This document shows, one piece after another, positions 14,608 through 24,128 of a stretch of 64,000 nt of DNA. Position 1 is the first letter of the stretch. Each line of letters opens with the position of its first letter. The notes below the pieces were generated by a model. That model had not been told where the DNA came from, did not search any database, and saw only the letters and a program-made list of their open reading frames with translations. The stretch comes from Streptomyces sp. NBC_00483 (GTDB lineage: Bacteria > Actinomycetota > Actinomycetes > Streptomycetales > Streptomycetaceae): assembly GCF_036013745.1 (NCBI RefSeq), contig NZ_CP107880.1, positions 7,626,001 through 7,690,000 on the forward strand, written 5' to 3'. The position numbers and the translations under genes are program-made.

Positions 14608-17600
14608 ATGAGCGAAGTAGCCAGGCTCTCGATAACCGTAAATGCCAATACCCGAAGGGCCGTCACTGAACTCGCCTCACTGGACGCCGTTGTCAGGCGA
14701 ACCGGTGACTCGATGTCCCGTCACTCGGCCGTCATGGACCGTCAGCGCGACACCATCAACCGGCTTTCACAGAGCCACAGTCGACTGTCCGGGGTTACCC
14801 GTCGGAATTCCGGCGACATGGACCGCCTCGGGAACGCCACAGACAACAGCTCTGGCCACATGGGGCGATTCGCCAAGATAGTTGTGGCTACGTCCGTAGC
14901 CGCTACTGCACTGTTCCCTGTGATGCAGGGTGGTCTCGCCGTCATAGGTGGTCTGACCAGCGCCTTTACCCTCGCCGGCTCGGCGGCAACAGTGTTCGGC
15001 ATAGCCGTTACGTCCTACCTGAAGAACACGAAACAGGGACAGGCCGAACTCACCCGGTTGAGCCAGGCATTCGACAAGTTCGGGAAGTCGACTGCCGGGT
15101 TCGTATCCCAGCCGGTTCACACGTTCTTCTCGGGCCTGGTTCGATCTCTCCGTAACCTTGTACCCCTTGTGGCCGCAGTAGCCCCGGTAGCCAACAAGGT
15201 TGCTGAGGCCTTCCACAAGTGGTCCGGTACGCGACTTCAGCAATGGGTCTCGTTCATTGCATCCAAGGGCGTCCCTATCCTCGCGCACTTCGTGTCTATA
15301 GGTAGGTCCCTGGGCAAGACGTTCGGCGCGGCTGTAATTCAGTTCCAGCCGTTCGGTACAACGATCCTGAGCGTCCTGGACAAGGGCGCTGCTGCAATGG
15401 CCCGTTGGGCCCAAGGCGGCGGTTTCTCGGCCTTCATGCAGACTGTCCATGCGAACGGTCCCATGGTCGCCAACTTCTTCAAGACCCTGTGGCAGGCCCT
15501 TAGCAACATCACACAGGCAATGAGCATTCTCGGCCCGCTCGGGCTCGGCCTTACGACGATGTTCCTGAAGCTGATCGCGGTTCTGCCTCCGCAAGTCCTC
15601 GCCCTGATGGCTGTGGGAATCAGCGCTATTGCTATCGCCACAAAGCTTTGGAAGATCCAACAGCAGGGTCTGAACCTGACGATGCTGGCTTCCCCGTTCT
15701 TCTGGGTCGTTGCAGCAATCGTCGGACTGGTAGCGGCAATTGTGTGGGTGGCTACCAAAACGACTTGGTTCCAGACGGCATGGAAGTACACGTGGAATGC
15801 CATCAAGGCCGCTACTAGCGCCACGCTGAACTTCCTGAAATCCATATTCCACACAGTGATCAACTTCCTCACTGGTAAGTGGGGTTGGCTGATTGCAGTG
15901 ATCGGCCCTGTGGGTTGGCTGATTGCCCTCGGGGCTCACTGGCGTCAAGTCTGGGGCTTTGTAAAGGCCGTTGGCCAGGCAATCTGGAATTTCCTTAAGC
16001 GTGCCTGGTCCGGAACGGTCAACTTCTTCCGCAATGCAGCGAACGCGCTGAGCGGAGCCGTCCACCGTATTTGGTCCTCTCTGTGGAACTGGGCCAAATC
16101 AAAAGCCTCTGCTGTTTGGAACTGGCTAAAGGGTGCGTGGTCTCGGACCACAGGCGCTCTCCGTAATTCAGCCCGCTGGGTTAGCGGCGCCGTGACCGGA
16201 ATTTGGCGCGGCCTGTGGAACTGGGTCGGAGATAAGGCCAAGGCGGTCTGGAACTGGGTTCTGGACAGGGCCAAGAGTTTCGGCAAATCCATCATCAGCC
16301 GGTTCAAGGACATCAAAGACAAGATCGGCGATGCCTGGAACAAGCTGAAGTCTATCTTCAAGGCGCCGGTCAAATTCCTGATCGATGTTGTCATCAACAA
16401 GGGAATTATCGGCTCGGCTAACTGGCTGATCGATAAGCTTGGTGGCGGTAAGAACACCATTAAGCCGGTCAAGTCCCCCAAGGGGTTCGCCACTGGTGGT
16501 TACACCGGTAATGGCGGGAAGTACACCCCCGCCGGTGTTGTTCACCGTGGCGAGTACGTTCTGAACAAGGAATCTACTGCCAAGATCGGTGTTAACCGAC
16601 TTCACCACATGAACCGTACCGGTCAGGTGCCTGGCTACGCCAAGGGCGGATTTGCCGGAATGGAGCAGAGTTTCCCGAAGATTGCGTCTCTAAAGAGCAC
16701 CATCTCTGCAAACAAGAAGAGCGAAGGCAACGTCGAGAAGTTTCTCGACTTCGGGGCCAGCGCTCTAGGCTTCGGTGCAGCCGTCGATATCAAGGACGTT
16801 CTTAAGGGGGCCGGTAAGTGGATCGGCAACGTCAAGGGCGCGGCGGGTAGTCTCGGCGGCATCATGGGTCCGATCTTCAAAGGACTTGTCGGCAAGCTGT
16901 GGCCGCTTCTGAAGGAAGTGTTCAAGTCCGTCTTTGAAGCTAACCAGGCGACCGGTAACGGCTATGTTGCGGGTCCGGACTGGAAGGGGGGAGACGGAAA
17001 CCGGGTTTCGTACCATGGCGCCACCATGGACGCGTACACGATGCGTCTGCTCAAAAAGGCCGAGAGCATTTACGGTGCGCTGTTCAGTATCTCGCAGGGC
17101 TCGTTCCACGCGGGCGTGGGCGCCTCTGCGGGTACCCACGATGGTGGTGGTGTCGTTGACATCGCGCAGCATTCCAACAAGGTTGTTGGCGCTCTGCGCG
17201 CGTCAGGCTTCGCGGCCTGGGCACGTACACCGTCTGAAGGTTTCTCACCCCACACGCACGCTGTAGCTGTGAAGGACAAGCTTCTTTCTCCGCAGGCGCG
17301 TAACCAGGTATCGGACTTCTTCAAGGGTCGCAACGGCTTGGCGGACAACGGTCCTGACACCTACACCCCTCCGGGTGGTGGCAAGGGTTCGTCCAAGGGT
17401 TCCAACCGTTCCATCGTGTCCCGAGTTCTGGCCGAGCTTCACCAAAGTCAGAGCAACATCGACAACGTGATGCGGGCCATCAACAAGGAGTCTGGCGGCA
17501 ACCCTCGGGTTGTCAACAACTGGGACAGCAACGCCCGACGGGGAACCCCCTCAAAGGGCCTCCTACAGGTCATTGACCCGACGTTCAAGGCTTACGCAGG

Positions 17601-17967
17601 TAAGTACAAGAACCGTTCGATCTTTGACCCGTACGCCAATATCTACGCAGCTATCAACTACGCCATGCACACATATGGCTCAGGTTGGTCCGCTCGTATG
17701 GCCCGGCCGGGAGGCTATGCAACCGGCGTTCGCAACGCCCCTCGCGGGCTCGCGTGGGTCGGCGAGAATGGTCCGGAGCTGATGAACTTCCGAGGCGGGG
17801 AGAGCGTTACTCCGAACCGGCAGTCACTGGCTATCGCAGGGTCCGGTGGAGGAGACATCATCGTGAACATCAGTCTCAACGGTGCGAACCTCGCTAGCTC
17901 ACGACAGATAGAAGACGCTGTGGTTGCCGCTATTGAGTCAGCTAAGCGAAAGGGTCGGAGGATCTAA
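14608..17967 (+). CDS. Tail tape-measure protein with two peptidoglycan-hydrolase domains
   Basis: 1,119 residues; ATG 14608 with AAAGGA upstream. The first 90 residues are a polar helix (LSRLSGVTRRNSG). Hydrophobic segments lie at about 88-137, 365-390 and 425-445, as in siphophage tape measures that insert in the host membrane. Trp-rich repeats (WNWLKGAWSR, LWNWVGDKAKAVWNWV) follow, then the typical FATGGYTGNGGKYTPAGVVHRGEYVL. About 820-885 is an M15-like peptidase (AGTHDGGGVVDI ... SPHTHAVAV), and about 945-1040 a lytic transglycosylase (INKESGGNP with catalytic Glu, KGLLQVIDPTF, NIYAAINY). In a complete phage it sets tail length and opens the cell wall. Here no other tail gene is present. 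Confidence 0.92.
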   Translation: MSEVARLSITVNANTRRAVTELASLDAVVRRTGDSMSRHSAVMDRQRDTINRLSQSHSRLSGVTRRNSGDMDRLGNATDNSSGHMGRFAKIVVATSVAATALFPVMQGGLAVIGGLTSAFTLAGSAATVFGIAVTSYLKNTKQGQAELTRLSQAFDKFGKSTAGFVSQPVHTFFSGLVRSLRNLVPLVAAVAPVANKVAEAFHKWSGTRLQQWVSFIASKGVPILAHFVSIGRSLGKTFGAAVIQFQPFGTTILSVLDKGAAAMARWAQGGGFSAFMQTVHANGPMVANFFKTLWQALSNITQAMSILGPLGLGLTTMFLKLIAVLPPQVLALMAVGISAIAIATKLWKIQQQGLNLTMLASPFFWVVAAIVGLVAAIVWVATKTTWFQTAWKYTWNAIKAATSATLNFLKSIFHTVINFLTGKWGWLIAVIGPVGWLIALGAHWRQVWGFVKAVGQAIWNFLKRAWSGTVNFFRNAANALSGAVHRIWSSLWNWAKSKASAVWNWLKGAWSRTTGALRNSARWVSGAVTGIWRGLWNWVGDKAKAVWNWVLDRAKSFGKSIISRFKDIKDKIGDAWNKLKSIFKAPVKFLIDVVINKGIIGSANWLIDKLGGGKNTIKPVKSPKGFATGGYTGNGGKYTPAGVVHRGEYVLNKESTAKIGVNRLHHMNRTGQVPGYAKGGFAGMEQSFPKIASLKSTISANKKSEGNVEKFLDFGASALGFGAAVDIKDVLKGAGKWIGNVKGAAGSLGGIMGPIFKGLVGKLWPLLKEVFKSVFEANQATGNGYVAGPDWKGGDGNRVSYHGATMDAYTMRLLKKAESIYGALFSISQGSFHAGVGASAGTHDGGGVVDIAQHSNKVVGALRASGFAAWARTPSEGFSPHTHAVAVKDKLLSPQARNQVSDFFKGRNGLADNGPDTYTPPGGGKGSSKGSNRSIVSRVLAELHQSQSNIDNVMRAINKESGGNPRVVNNWDSNARRGTPSKGLLQVIDPTFKAYAGKYKNRSIFDPYANIYAAINYAMHTYGSGWSARMARPGGYATGVRNAPRGLAWVGENGPELMNFRGGESVTPNRQSLAIAGSGGGDIIVNISLNGANLASSRQIEDAVVAAIESAKRKGRRI

Positions 17968-17976
17968 AAAGCGCGA

Positions 17977-18024
17977 AAAACCCGTCTCTCCTGTGGAAGC
18001 CATCCACAGTGGGGCGCGGGTTTT
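17977..18024 (+). terminator. Nested-hairpin terminator
   Basis: AAAACCCG (17977-17984) pairs with CGGGTTTT (18017-18024), enclosing CTGTGGA/TCCACAG. It follows the tape-measure stop by 10 bases. Confidence 0.8.
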
Positions 18025-18259
18025 GCCGTTTAAAGGGGCCTGTACGGCCGCCTGAGCGCCTTTAAGGGGTCGGTGCGTGTAGTTGGTCGCGCGGCGCGTA
18101 CGCGGCCTGCTAGCGGGCTCACAGAGGACAAGGGGTATCCCTCTGTGAACCCGCCGCTTGTGATCCGGACGCCCGAGGCTTCGCCGTCGTCACCCGGGCG
18201 CCCGGAATCCTTGGGCCGTGGCGGCAAGCTAGTGCCTTGTGGACTGATCGGGCCGAGCG

Positions 18260-18460
18260 TCAAGCCGCCTTGCCGGGGCATTCGCCGTAGTGGCGGTATG
18301 GCCCTGGTGCCGGTGGCCCCGAGGGGCGGTCGACAGCCAGTCGCCACACGCGGTCGAGAGCCTTGATCTCCTGTCGACAGAAGGCGCATTTCTCGCCCGC
18401 TGGCGCGAACGTCACGTACTCGCCCTGCCTGGCGTCTGTGGTGTCTGTGGTTGCAGCCAT
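18260..18460 (-). CDS. 66-residue Cys-rich protein
   Basis: Start ATG at 18460 with AGGAG about 9 bases upstream. Residues 20-60 hold EKCAFCRQEIKALDRVWRLAV then YRHYGECPGKAA, a CxxC ... His ... Cys zinc-binding pattern. It is oriented opposite to the tape-measure gene and divergent from the XRE gene at 18572, with a 111-base promoter region between them. Similar short zinc proteins accompany XRE/NUDIX pairs in some Streptomyces elements, but I cannot name a family. Confidence 0.55.
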   Translation of the reverse strand: MAATTDTTDARQGEYVTFAPAGEKCAFCRQEIKALDRVWRLAVDRPSGPPAPGPYRHYGECPGKAA

Positions 18461-18537
18461 GTCCCCGACTCCTCTTGCTCCCTGGGGGTCCAGGGTGTGG
18501 CCGGTCGCTGGGACGGGGGTACCTCGTACGTTTCCCA

Positions 18538-18554
18538 CTTGGGGACGTCCCAAG
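18538..18554. promoter_or_regulatory. Operator-like inverted repeat before the XRE gene
   Basis: CTTGGG-GACGT-CCCAAG, with further ACGTCCC copies at 18545-18551 and 18564-18570. It sits 17 bases before the ATG at 18572, which has no ribosome site, so that gene is probably transcribed leaderless. Confidence 0.45.
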
Positions 18555-18571
18555 GGTGCTAGAACGTCCCT

Positions 18572-19343
18572 ATGGCTGCTAACGAACGCCTCCGGGCATC
18601 CATGACCGGTGGGGGGTGGACCCATGCCACGCTCGCCGAGCAAGTCGGCATAGATCCCAAGAGCGTTGAGCGTTGAGCGTTGGGTGAATCTGGGCCGGGT
18701 ACCGCGACGGACCACAGCCCACAGAGCCTCGGAGATCCTGGGCGAGGACGTACACGCCCTCTGGCCCTCACTCCGTCAGGCGCGTAACGCTAGGGCCGTG
18801 AGTCCAGAACTGGTCGCCCTGTACGAGCGTCGCGCCGATCTGCCCGTGTCGGCGTTCATTGACCTCATCTCGGCCGCTCGCTCGCGGGTGGACATCCTCG
18901 TCTACGCGGGGGTGTTCTTGCATGAGGCGTATCCGGGCCTGAACGATCTTCTGGCGCGGGTCGCCGGCTCGGGTGGCCAGGTGCGCATCGCGGTGGGGGA
19001 CGCCGACTCAACGAACGTCCGAGCGCGTGGACTTGAAGAAAAGTTCGGGCATGGCATCGAGTCGCGTTGCCGACTGGCCCTCATGCACTACATGCCGCTT
19101 GTCGGGACTCCGGGGGTCGAGGTCCGGACGCATTCGACCACCCTCTACAACTCGCTCTATCGCGTCGATGACCAGATGTTCGTCAATGCCCACGTGTGGG
19201 GCGTGAACGCCTACGGTGCCCCCGTCTGGCACCTGCGGCGAGCCGAGGGCGGGACCATGTTCGCCACGTACTCCGATTCATTCGATGCCGTCTGGGCAAC
19301 CGGAACCCCCACCCCTGTGGCTACGACTACGGAGGTCAGCTAA
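18572..19343 (+). pseudogene. XRE/DUF5919-like regulator, frameshifted by a heptamer repeat
   Basis: Frame one starts at 18572 (MAANERLRASMT, then THATLAEQVGIDPKSVER) and stops at TGA 18674-18676. Frame two continues the same protein (SVERWVNLGRVPRRTTAHRA, then ILGEDVHALWPSLRQAR) from 18666 to 19343. The cause is visible: GAGCGTT occurs three times in tandem (18661-18681), where two copies would read KSVERW without a break. The C-terminal part (LISAARSRVDILVYAGVFLHE, HVWGVNAYGAPVWHLRR) is DUF5919-like, a ligand or effector domain next to an HTH. It could be off by phase variation rather than dead; TTG 18666 could also give a form without its HTH. It overlaps the NUDIX start by TAATG. Confidence 0.75.
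18661..18681 (+). repeat. Tandem heptamer GAGCGTT x3
   Basis: Three exact copies of GAGCGTT. Two copies restore the reading frame of the overlapping regulator. Confidence 0.9.
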
Positions 19344-19813
19344 TGGCGCGCACGGAGTACTACGACGACCCGGACGCCCCGAAGCCGAACAGCATGGTTG
19401 TGGCGGCCTCTGCGGTCGTGCTCGACGAGCAAGGCCGGGTGCTGCTCCAGAGGCGCGCAGACAGCGGCCTGTGGGCCTTGCCGGGCGGCGGGATGGAACT
19501 GGGGGAGTCCCTGCCGGGGTGTGCCGTCCGGGAGGTCAAGGAAGAGACCGGGCTCGACGTCGAGATCACAGGGCTTGTCGGCACCTACACCGATCCGCGA
19601 CACATCATCGCTTACACCGATGGCGAGGTGCGGCGGCAGTTCAACATCTGTTTTACGGCCCAGATCGTCGGCGGGTCCCTTGCGATTTCCGATGAATCCA
19701 CAGAGCTGCGGTTCGTCGCTGTGGGCTCGATTCCCTCGCTCGACATGCACCACACACAGCGTCTACGCCTTGAGCACTACGCCGCCCGCCGTTCCGGGCC
19801 GTATCTCGGGTGA
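19343..19813 (+). CDS. NUDIX hydrolase, possibly a Pif-like immunity protein
   Basis: 156 residues, start ATG coupled to the XRE gene through TAATG. The NUDIX box is complete: GGMELGES, then REVKEETGLDV (G-x5-E-x7-REUxEExGU). It should bind Mg and hydrolyse a nucleoside diphosphate linked to some moiety; the substrate is unknown. In the Streptomyces integrative element pSAM2, the NUDIX-motif protein Pif gives immunity against redundant transfer. The location of this gene near the right end of an integrated element, beside a regulator, fits an exclusion role, but that is inference. Metabolic housekeeping is the alternative. Confidence 0.85.
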   Translation: MARTEYYDDPDAPKPNSMVVAASAVVLDEQGRVLLQRRADSGLWALPGGGMELGESLPGCAVREVKEETGLDVEITGLVGTYTDPRHIIAYTDGEVRRQFNICFTAQIVGGSLAISDESTELRFVAVGSIPSLDMHHTQRLRLEHYAARRSGPYLG

Positions 19814-20020
19814 TTTTCGGAATGTGGACTTCCCCGCGCGGTGAGGTCACCTAGACTTCAGCTTCTGTGAGGCCGTGGACCCACCGGAGTGGCGGGTACC
19901 TAGTCGCAGAGTTCAGGCCCCGGACCTTGTGGCCGTCCTGATGAACGAGCGGCGGTCTAACGGTGCCGAGGGAACTTCTTCAGGGCGAATTACCCTTGGC
20001 ACCCCTACTCGTGAACGCAA

Positions 20021-20074
20021 AAATACCCGCCTTCCACAGAGAGAGTATGGGCTCTCCGTGAATTGCGGGTATTT
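20021..20074 (+). terminator. Terminator of the XRE/NUDIX unit
   Basis: AAATACCCGC (20021-20030) and GCGGGTATTT (20065-20074), 10-bp stem enclosing a smaller GAGAG/CTCTC hairpin. Confidence 0.7.
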
Positions 20075-20637
20075 CTGTTTAGGGCGAGGCATCGTCCTAG
20101 AAAGGGTTCCCAACGGCCAGCCGTGAAGTGAGCCATTGTGAACTAGTTCCCATTCTATCAGCCGCTAAGCCATTTCCTTCAAGATCATTTAGGAATTGGT
20201 CTCTGGGATTTTATTCGACCTCGCCTTTGTGTGATCTGTGTCACATTCACCTTTTGAGGCTTGGGTTTAACGAGGTGTCACCGCGCAATATACCCAGGGG
20301 GGCCATTTAGGACTTATTAACTATCGACCTGGGGTCTCGATAACCACATGAGCGACTCAATCTGTGGAATGTCGACGTAATCGAGACGAGATCTCTGATC
20401 TCTCATCGACCGACAGTCGCGCTCGTCGAGTCGCGAATCAATCATGTCGTGACCAGGAAGAACGTCCGAACGGTGCGCTTCAGGATTCCTACGTTTCAAA
20501 GACGAGACATCCGAAACACCTTGGAATCGTATGACCTAAGCTCGCGTTTCCGCAGTAAACGTTCCGCGCTGCCTGTGAGACAGGTACGTGAACTGATCAC
20601 ATAGATGATGTGAACTCAATCGAGAATCGATCAACGA

Positions 20638-20830
20638 CATGACATGACGAACACAACACGATGAACATGATGATGACGAACATGAATGATTGAACGCGAT
20701 GATGAATGAATGAGATCACGAACAACTCAACACGAATGAACCAAAGAGAACTGTGAACGAACTGAACGAATGAACTAACTCAACGAACCTGAATCAACAC
20801 AACGAGTAAGAACAACTGAGACAACAACAA
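20638..20830. repeat. Low-complexity ATGA/GAAC-rich tract
   Basis: About 14 copies of ATGA in the first 150 bases plus many GAAC and CAAC words. TGA stops occur in several frames. The plus strand is A-rich with few self-complementary runs, so an RNA copy would be nearly unstructured. Confidence 0.7.
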
Positions 20831-20968
20831 CGCGTAACTGTGTGGATACACAGAACCAACAGCGCCATTGCGTGTCAGACCACAGTGAGCCTGAGCAACA
20901 TGAGGGTCACCAAAGGTAGGGGTGTCTGTACGTGGGTATGTCCGAGTAATGTGGGGGTTGCACGCAAC

Positions 20969-21026
20969 CTGCCCCGTGAGCCAGGCGCTCACCGGCACGA
21001 CGATCACGCTGACCGCCAAGCTGGGT
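20969..21026 (+). repeat. Right attachment repeat (attR)
   Basis: 58 bases matching 5493-5550 with one mismatch at 21008. It is followed by GGCTAG, completing the displaced native OsmC C-terminus (TAKLGG, stop). No start codon or promoter serves this remnant. Confidence 0.93.
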
Positions 21027-21033
21027 GGCTAGA

Positions 21034-21239
21034 CCTAGGGTCTGTCGTTTGGATCAGGCCGGATCAGGGAGCGGGGTAGTGGGGCCTCCCCTGCTCGAGC
21101 GAAGCCGAGAGCTTGGGGAAGCGTGCGATCGCAAGGCGGAGGGGGGAGTCGACGCGGAGCGTCGGCGACCGACGACAACGCCGCGAGCGTGCGTGCCGGG
21201 CCCCGCGAGCCCGGACTGATCCAAACGACAGGCCCTAGG
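21034..21239. repeat. 206-bp MITE-like inverted-repeat element
   Basis: The ends are imperfect inverted repeats: CCTAGGGTCTGTCGTTTGGA at the left and TCCAAACGACAGGCCCTAGG at the right, with the match continuing to about 24-26 bases and 1-2 mismatches. The GC-rich interior codes for nothing visible. Terminal inverted repeats plus small size fit a non-autonomous insertion or a repeated intergenic element. It begins 7 bases after attR. Confidence 0.6.
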
Positions 21240-21323
21240 CGTCCGCGCTCTTGACGTAGGCCCGCTCACGCCCTGTGCTGGATCCGGACGTGGGCGGGCC
21301 TTCGCATGGAATGGGGACGTGTC

Positions 21324-23204
<1,881 letters not shown>

Positions 23205-23243
23205 GTGGACGACGACAGGCCCGAGTCGGTCACTGCCGGCCGG

Positions 23244-24107
23244 TCATCCGAGGGCTGCCCGCTCCCGCTCCAGGATCTCCACCGTCCGCTCGGCCCCGGC
23301 CGCCTGTGCCACCAGGTGGTCGAGCACCTCCAGGTGCATGCCGACCTCGTCCCGGGCGTCCAGGTACAGGGCCCCGGTCACGTACTCGCTGTAGACCATG
23401 TCCGGCAGCTCCCTGACCGGGAACCGGAACAGCGTGAACGGGCCGAACGTGCCGGGGTGCGGCCCCGACGCGAACTCGGCTATCTGGAGCGTCACGTTGG
23501 GGCGCCGCGTCACTTCGATGAGCCGGTCCAGCTGGCCGCGCAGCACCTCGGGGCCGCCGGGCGGGCGCCGCAGCACCGTCTCGTCCATGACGACCCACAG
23601 GTGCGGCGAGTCCTCCCGGTCGAGCAGCGACTGGCGGGCCATGCGCAGGTCGATGTGCCGGTCGACCTCCTCGGGCCGGGAGCGGCCCACCGTGCCGGCG
23701 TCGAAGACGGCCCGCGCGTACGCCTCCGTCTGCAACAGGCCTGGCACGAAGTGCGGTTCGTAGGCGCGGATCATCGAGGCCGCGCCCTCAAGGCTGACGT
23801 ACAGGCTGAACCAGTCGGGGAGCACATCGTGGAACCGCTGCCACCAACCCGGCAGATTCGCGTCCTCGGCGAGCGCCACGAAGGCCTCGATCTCCCGCTC
23901 CGGCACCTCGTACAGCTCCAACAGCATCTGCACGTAGGGGATCTTGAGCGCGACCTCCGCGGTCTCCATCCTGCGGATCGTCGCGCTCGCCACGCGCAGC
24001 GGCCTGGCCGCCTCCTCGCGCTTGAGTCCGCGGGCCTCGCGCAGATCACGCAGGCGGCGACCGAGGACGACCTGGCCCACGGTGGGCGCGGGCCGACGTT
24101 CACTCAC
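23244..24107 (-). CDS. XRE-family regulator with DUF5753 domain
   Basis: 287 residues. The N-terminal helix-turn-helix is at about 14-70 (LGRRLRDLREARGLKREEAA, ATIRRMETAE). From about 95 on it has the DUF5753 layout (MIRAYEPHFVPGLLQTEAYA, DRHIDLRMARQSLL, VTLQIAEFASGPHPGTFGPF). This regulator family is abundant in Streptomyces and is often paired with small DUF397 proteins; no such partner is visible beside it here. It lies between dnaK and the nar operon, 21 bases after narI on the same strand, so read-through is possible. Target unknown. Confidence 0.88.
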   Translation of the reverse strand: MSERRPAPTVGQVVLGRRLRDLREARGLKREEAARPLRVASATIRRMETAEVALKIPYVQMLLELYEVPEREIEAFVALAEDANLPGWWQRFHDVLPDWFSLYVSLEGAASMIRAYEPHFVPGLLQTEAYARAVFDAGTVGRSRPEEVDRHIDLRMARQSLLDREDSPHLWVVMDETVLRRPPGGPEVLRGQLDRLIEVTRRPNVTLQIAEFASGPHPGTFGPFTLFRFPVRELPDMVYSEYVTGALYLDARDEVGMHLEVLDHLVAQAAGAERTVEILERERAALG

Positions 24108-24128
24108 CTTGGTACGTCTCCCCAGGAG

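Larger units (their letters stand above)
19814..20968. other. Long non-coding right end of the element
   Basis: 1,155 bases without a convincing gene. It contains a terminator (20021-20074) and many short inverted repeats around TCGA/GATCTC (for example GAGATC-TCT-GATCTC at 20388-20402). It then has a low-complexity stretch with repeated ATGA and GAAC words (20638-20830), and finally the attachment site. The size and position suggest cis-acting DNA such as a packaging site, a second origin or a non-coding RNA. Confidence 0.6.
5493..21026. mobile_element. Integrated 15.5-kb satellite/prophage-like element
   Basis: Bounded by 58-bp direct repeats and opened by a tyrosine integrase. Base use inside is clearly less GC-rich than the flanks (AT-rich patches at 7650-7765 and 20130-20830), and codon third positions are less biased. 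Gene content is integrase, P4-type SF3 helicase, HNH proteins, ribbon-helix-helix regulators, small zinc proteins, a virion-like protein, a tape-measure protein and a NUDIX protein. No terminase, portal, capsid, tail-tube, lysin/holin or conjugation (FtsK/Tra) gene is visible. The seen facts support an integrated replicating element with phage ancestry; satellite lifestyle is inferred. A degraded prophage is the alternative, but most reading frames look intact. Confidence 0.9.

Noticed and set aside
19875..20126. Plus-strand open frame of 83 codons after the NUDIX gene
   Set aside because: It runs through a 10-bp terminator stem and has no ribosome site or domain.
21306..21323. Upstream ATG for dnaK
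   Set aside because: Would add six residues before [10 protein letters not shown], while family members start at this point; kept as an alternative only.
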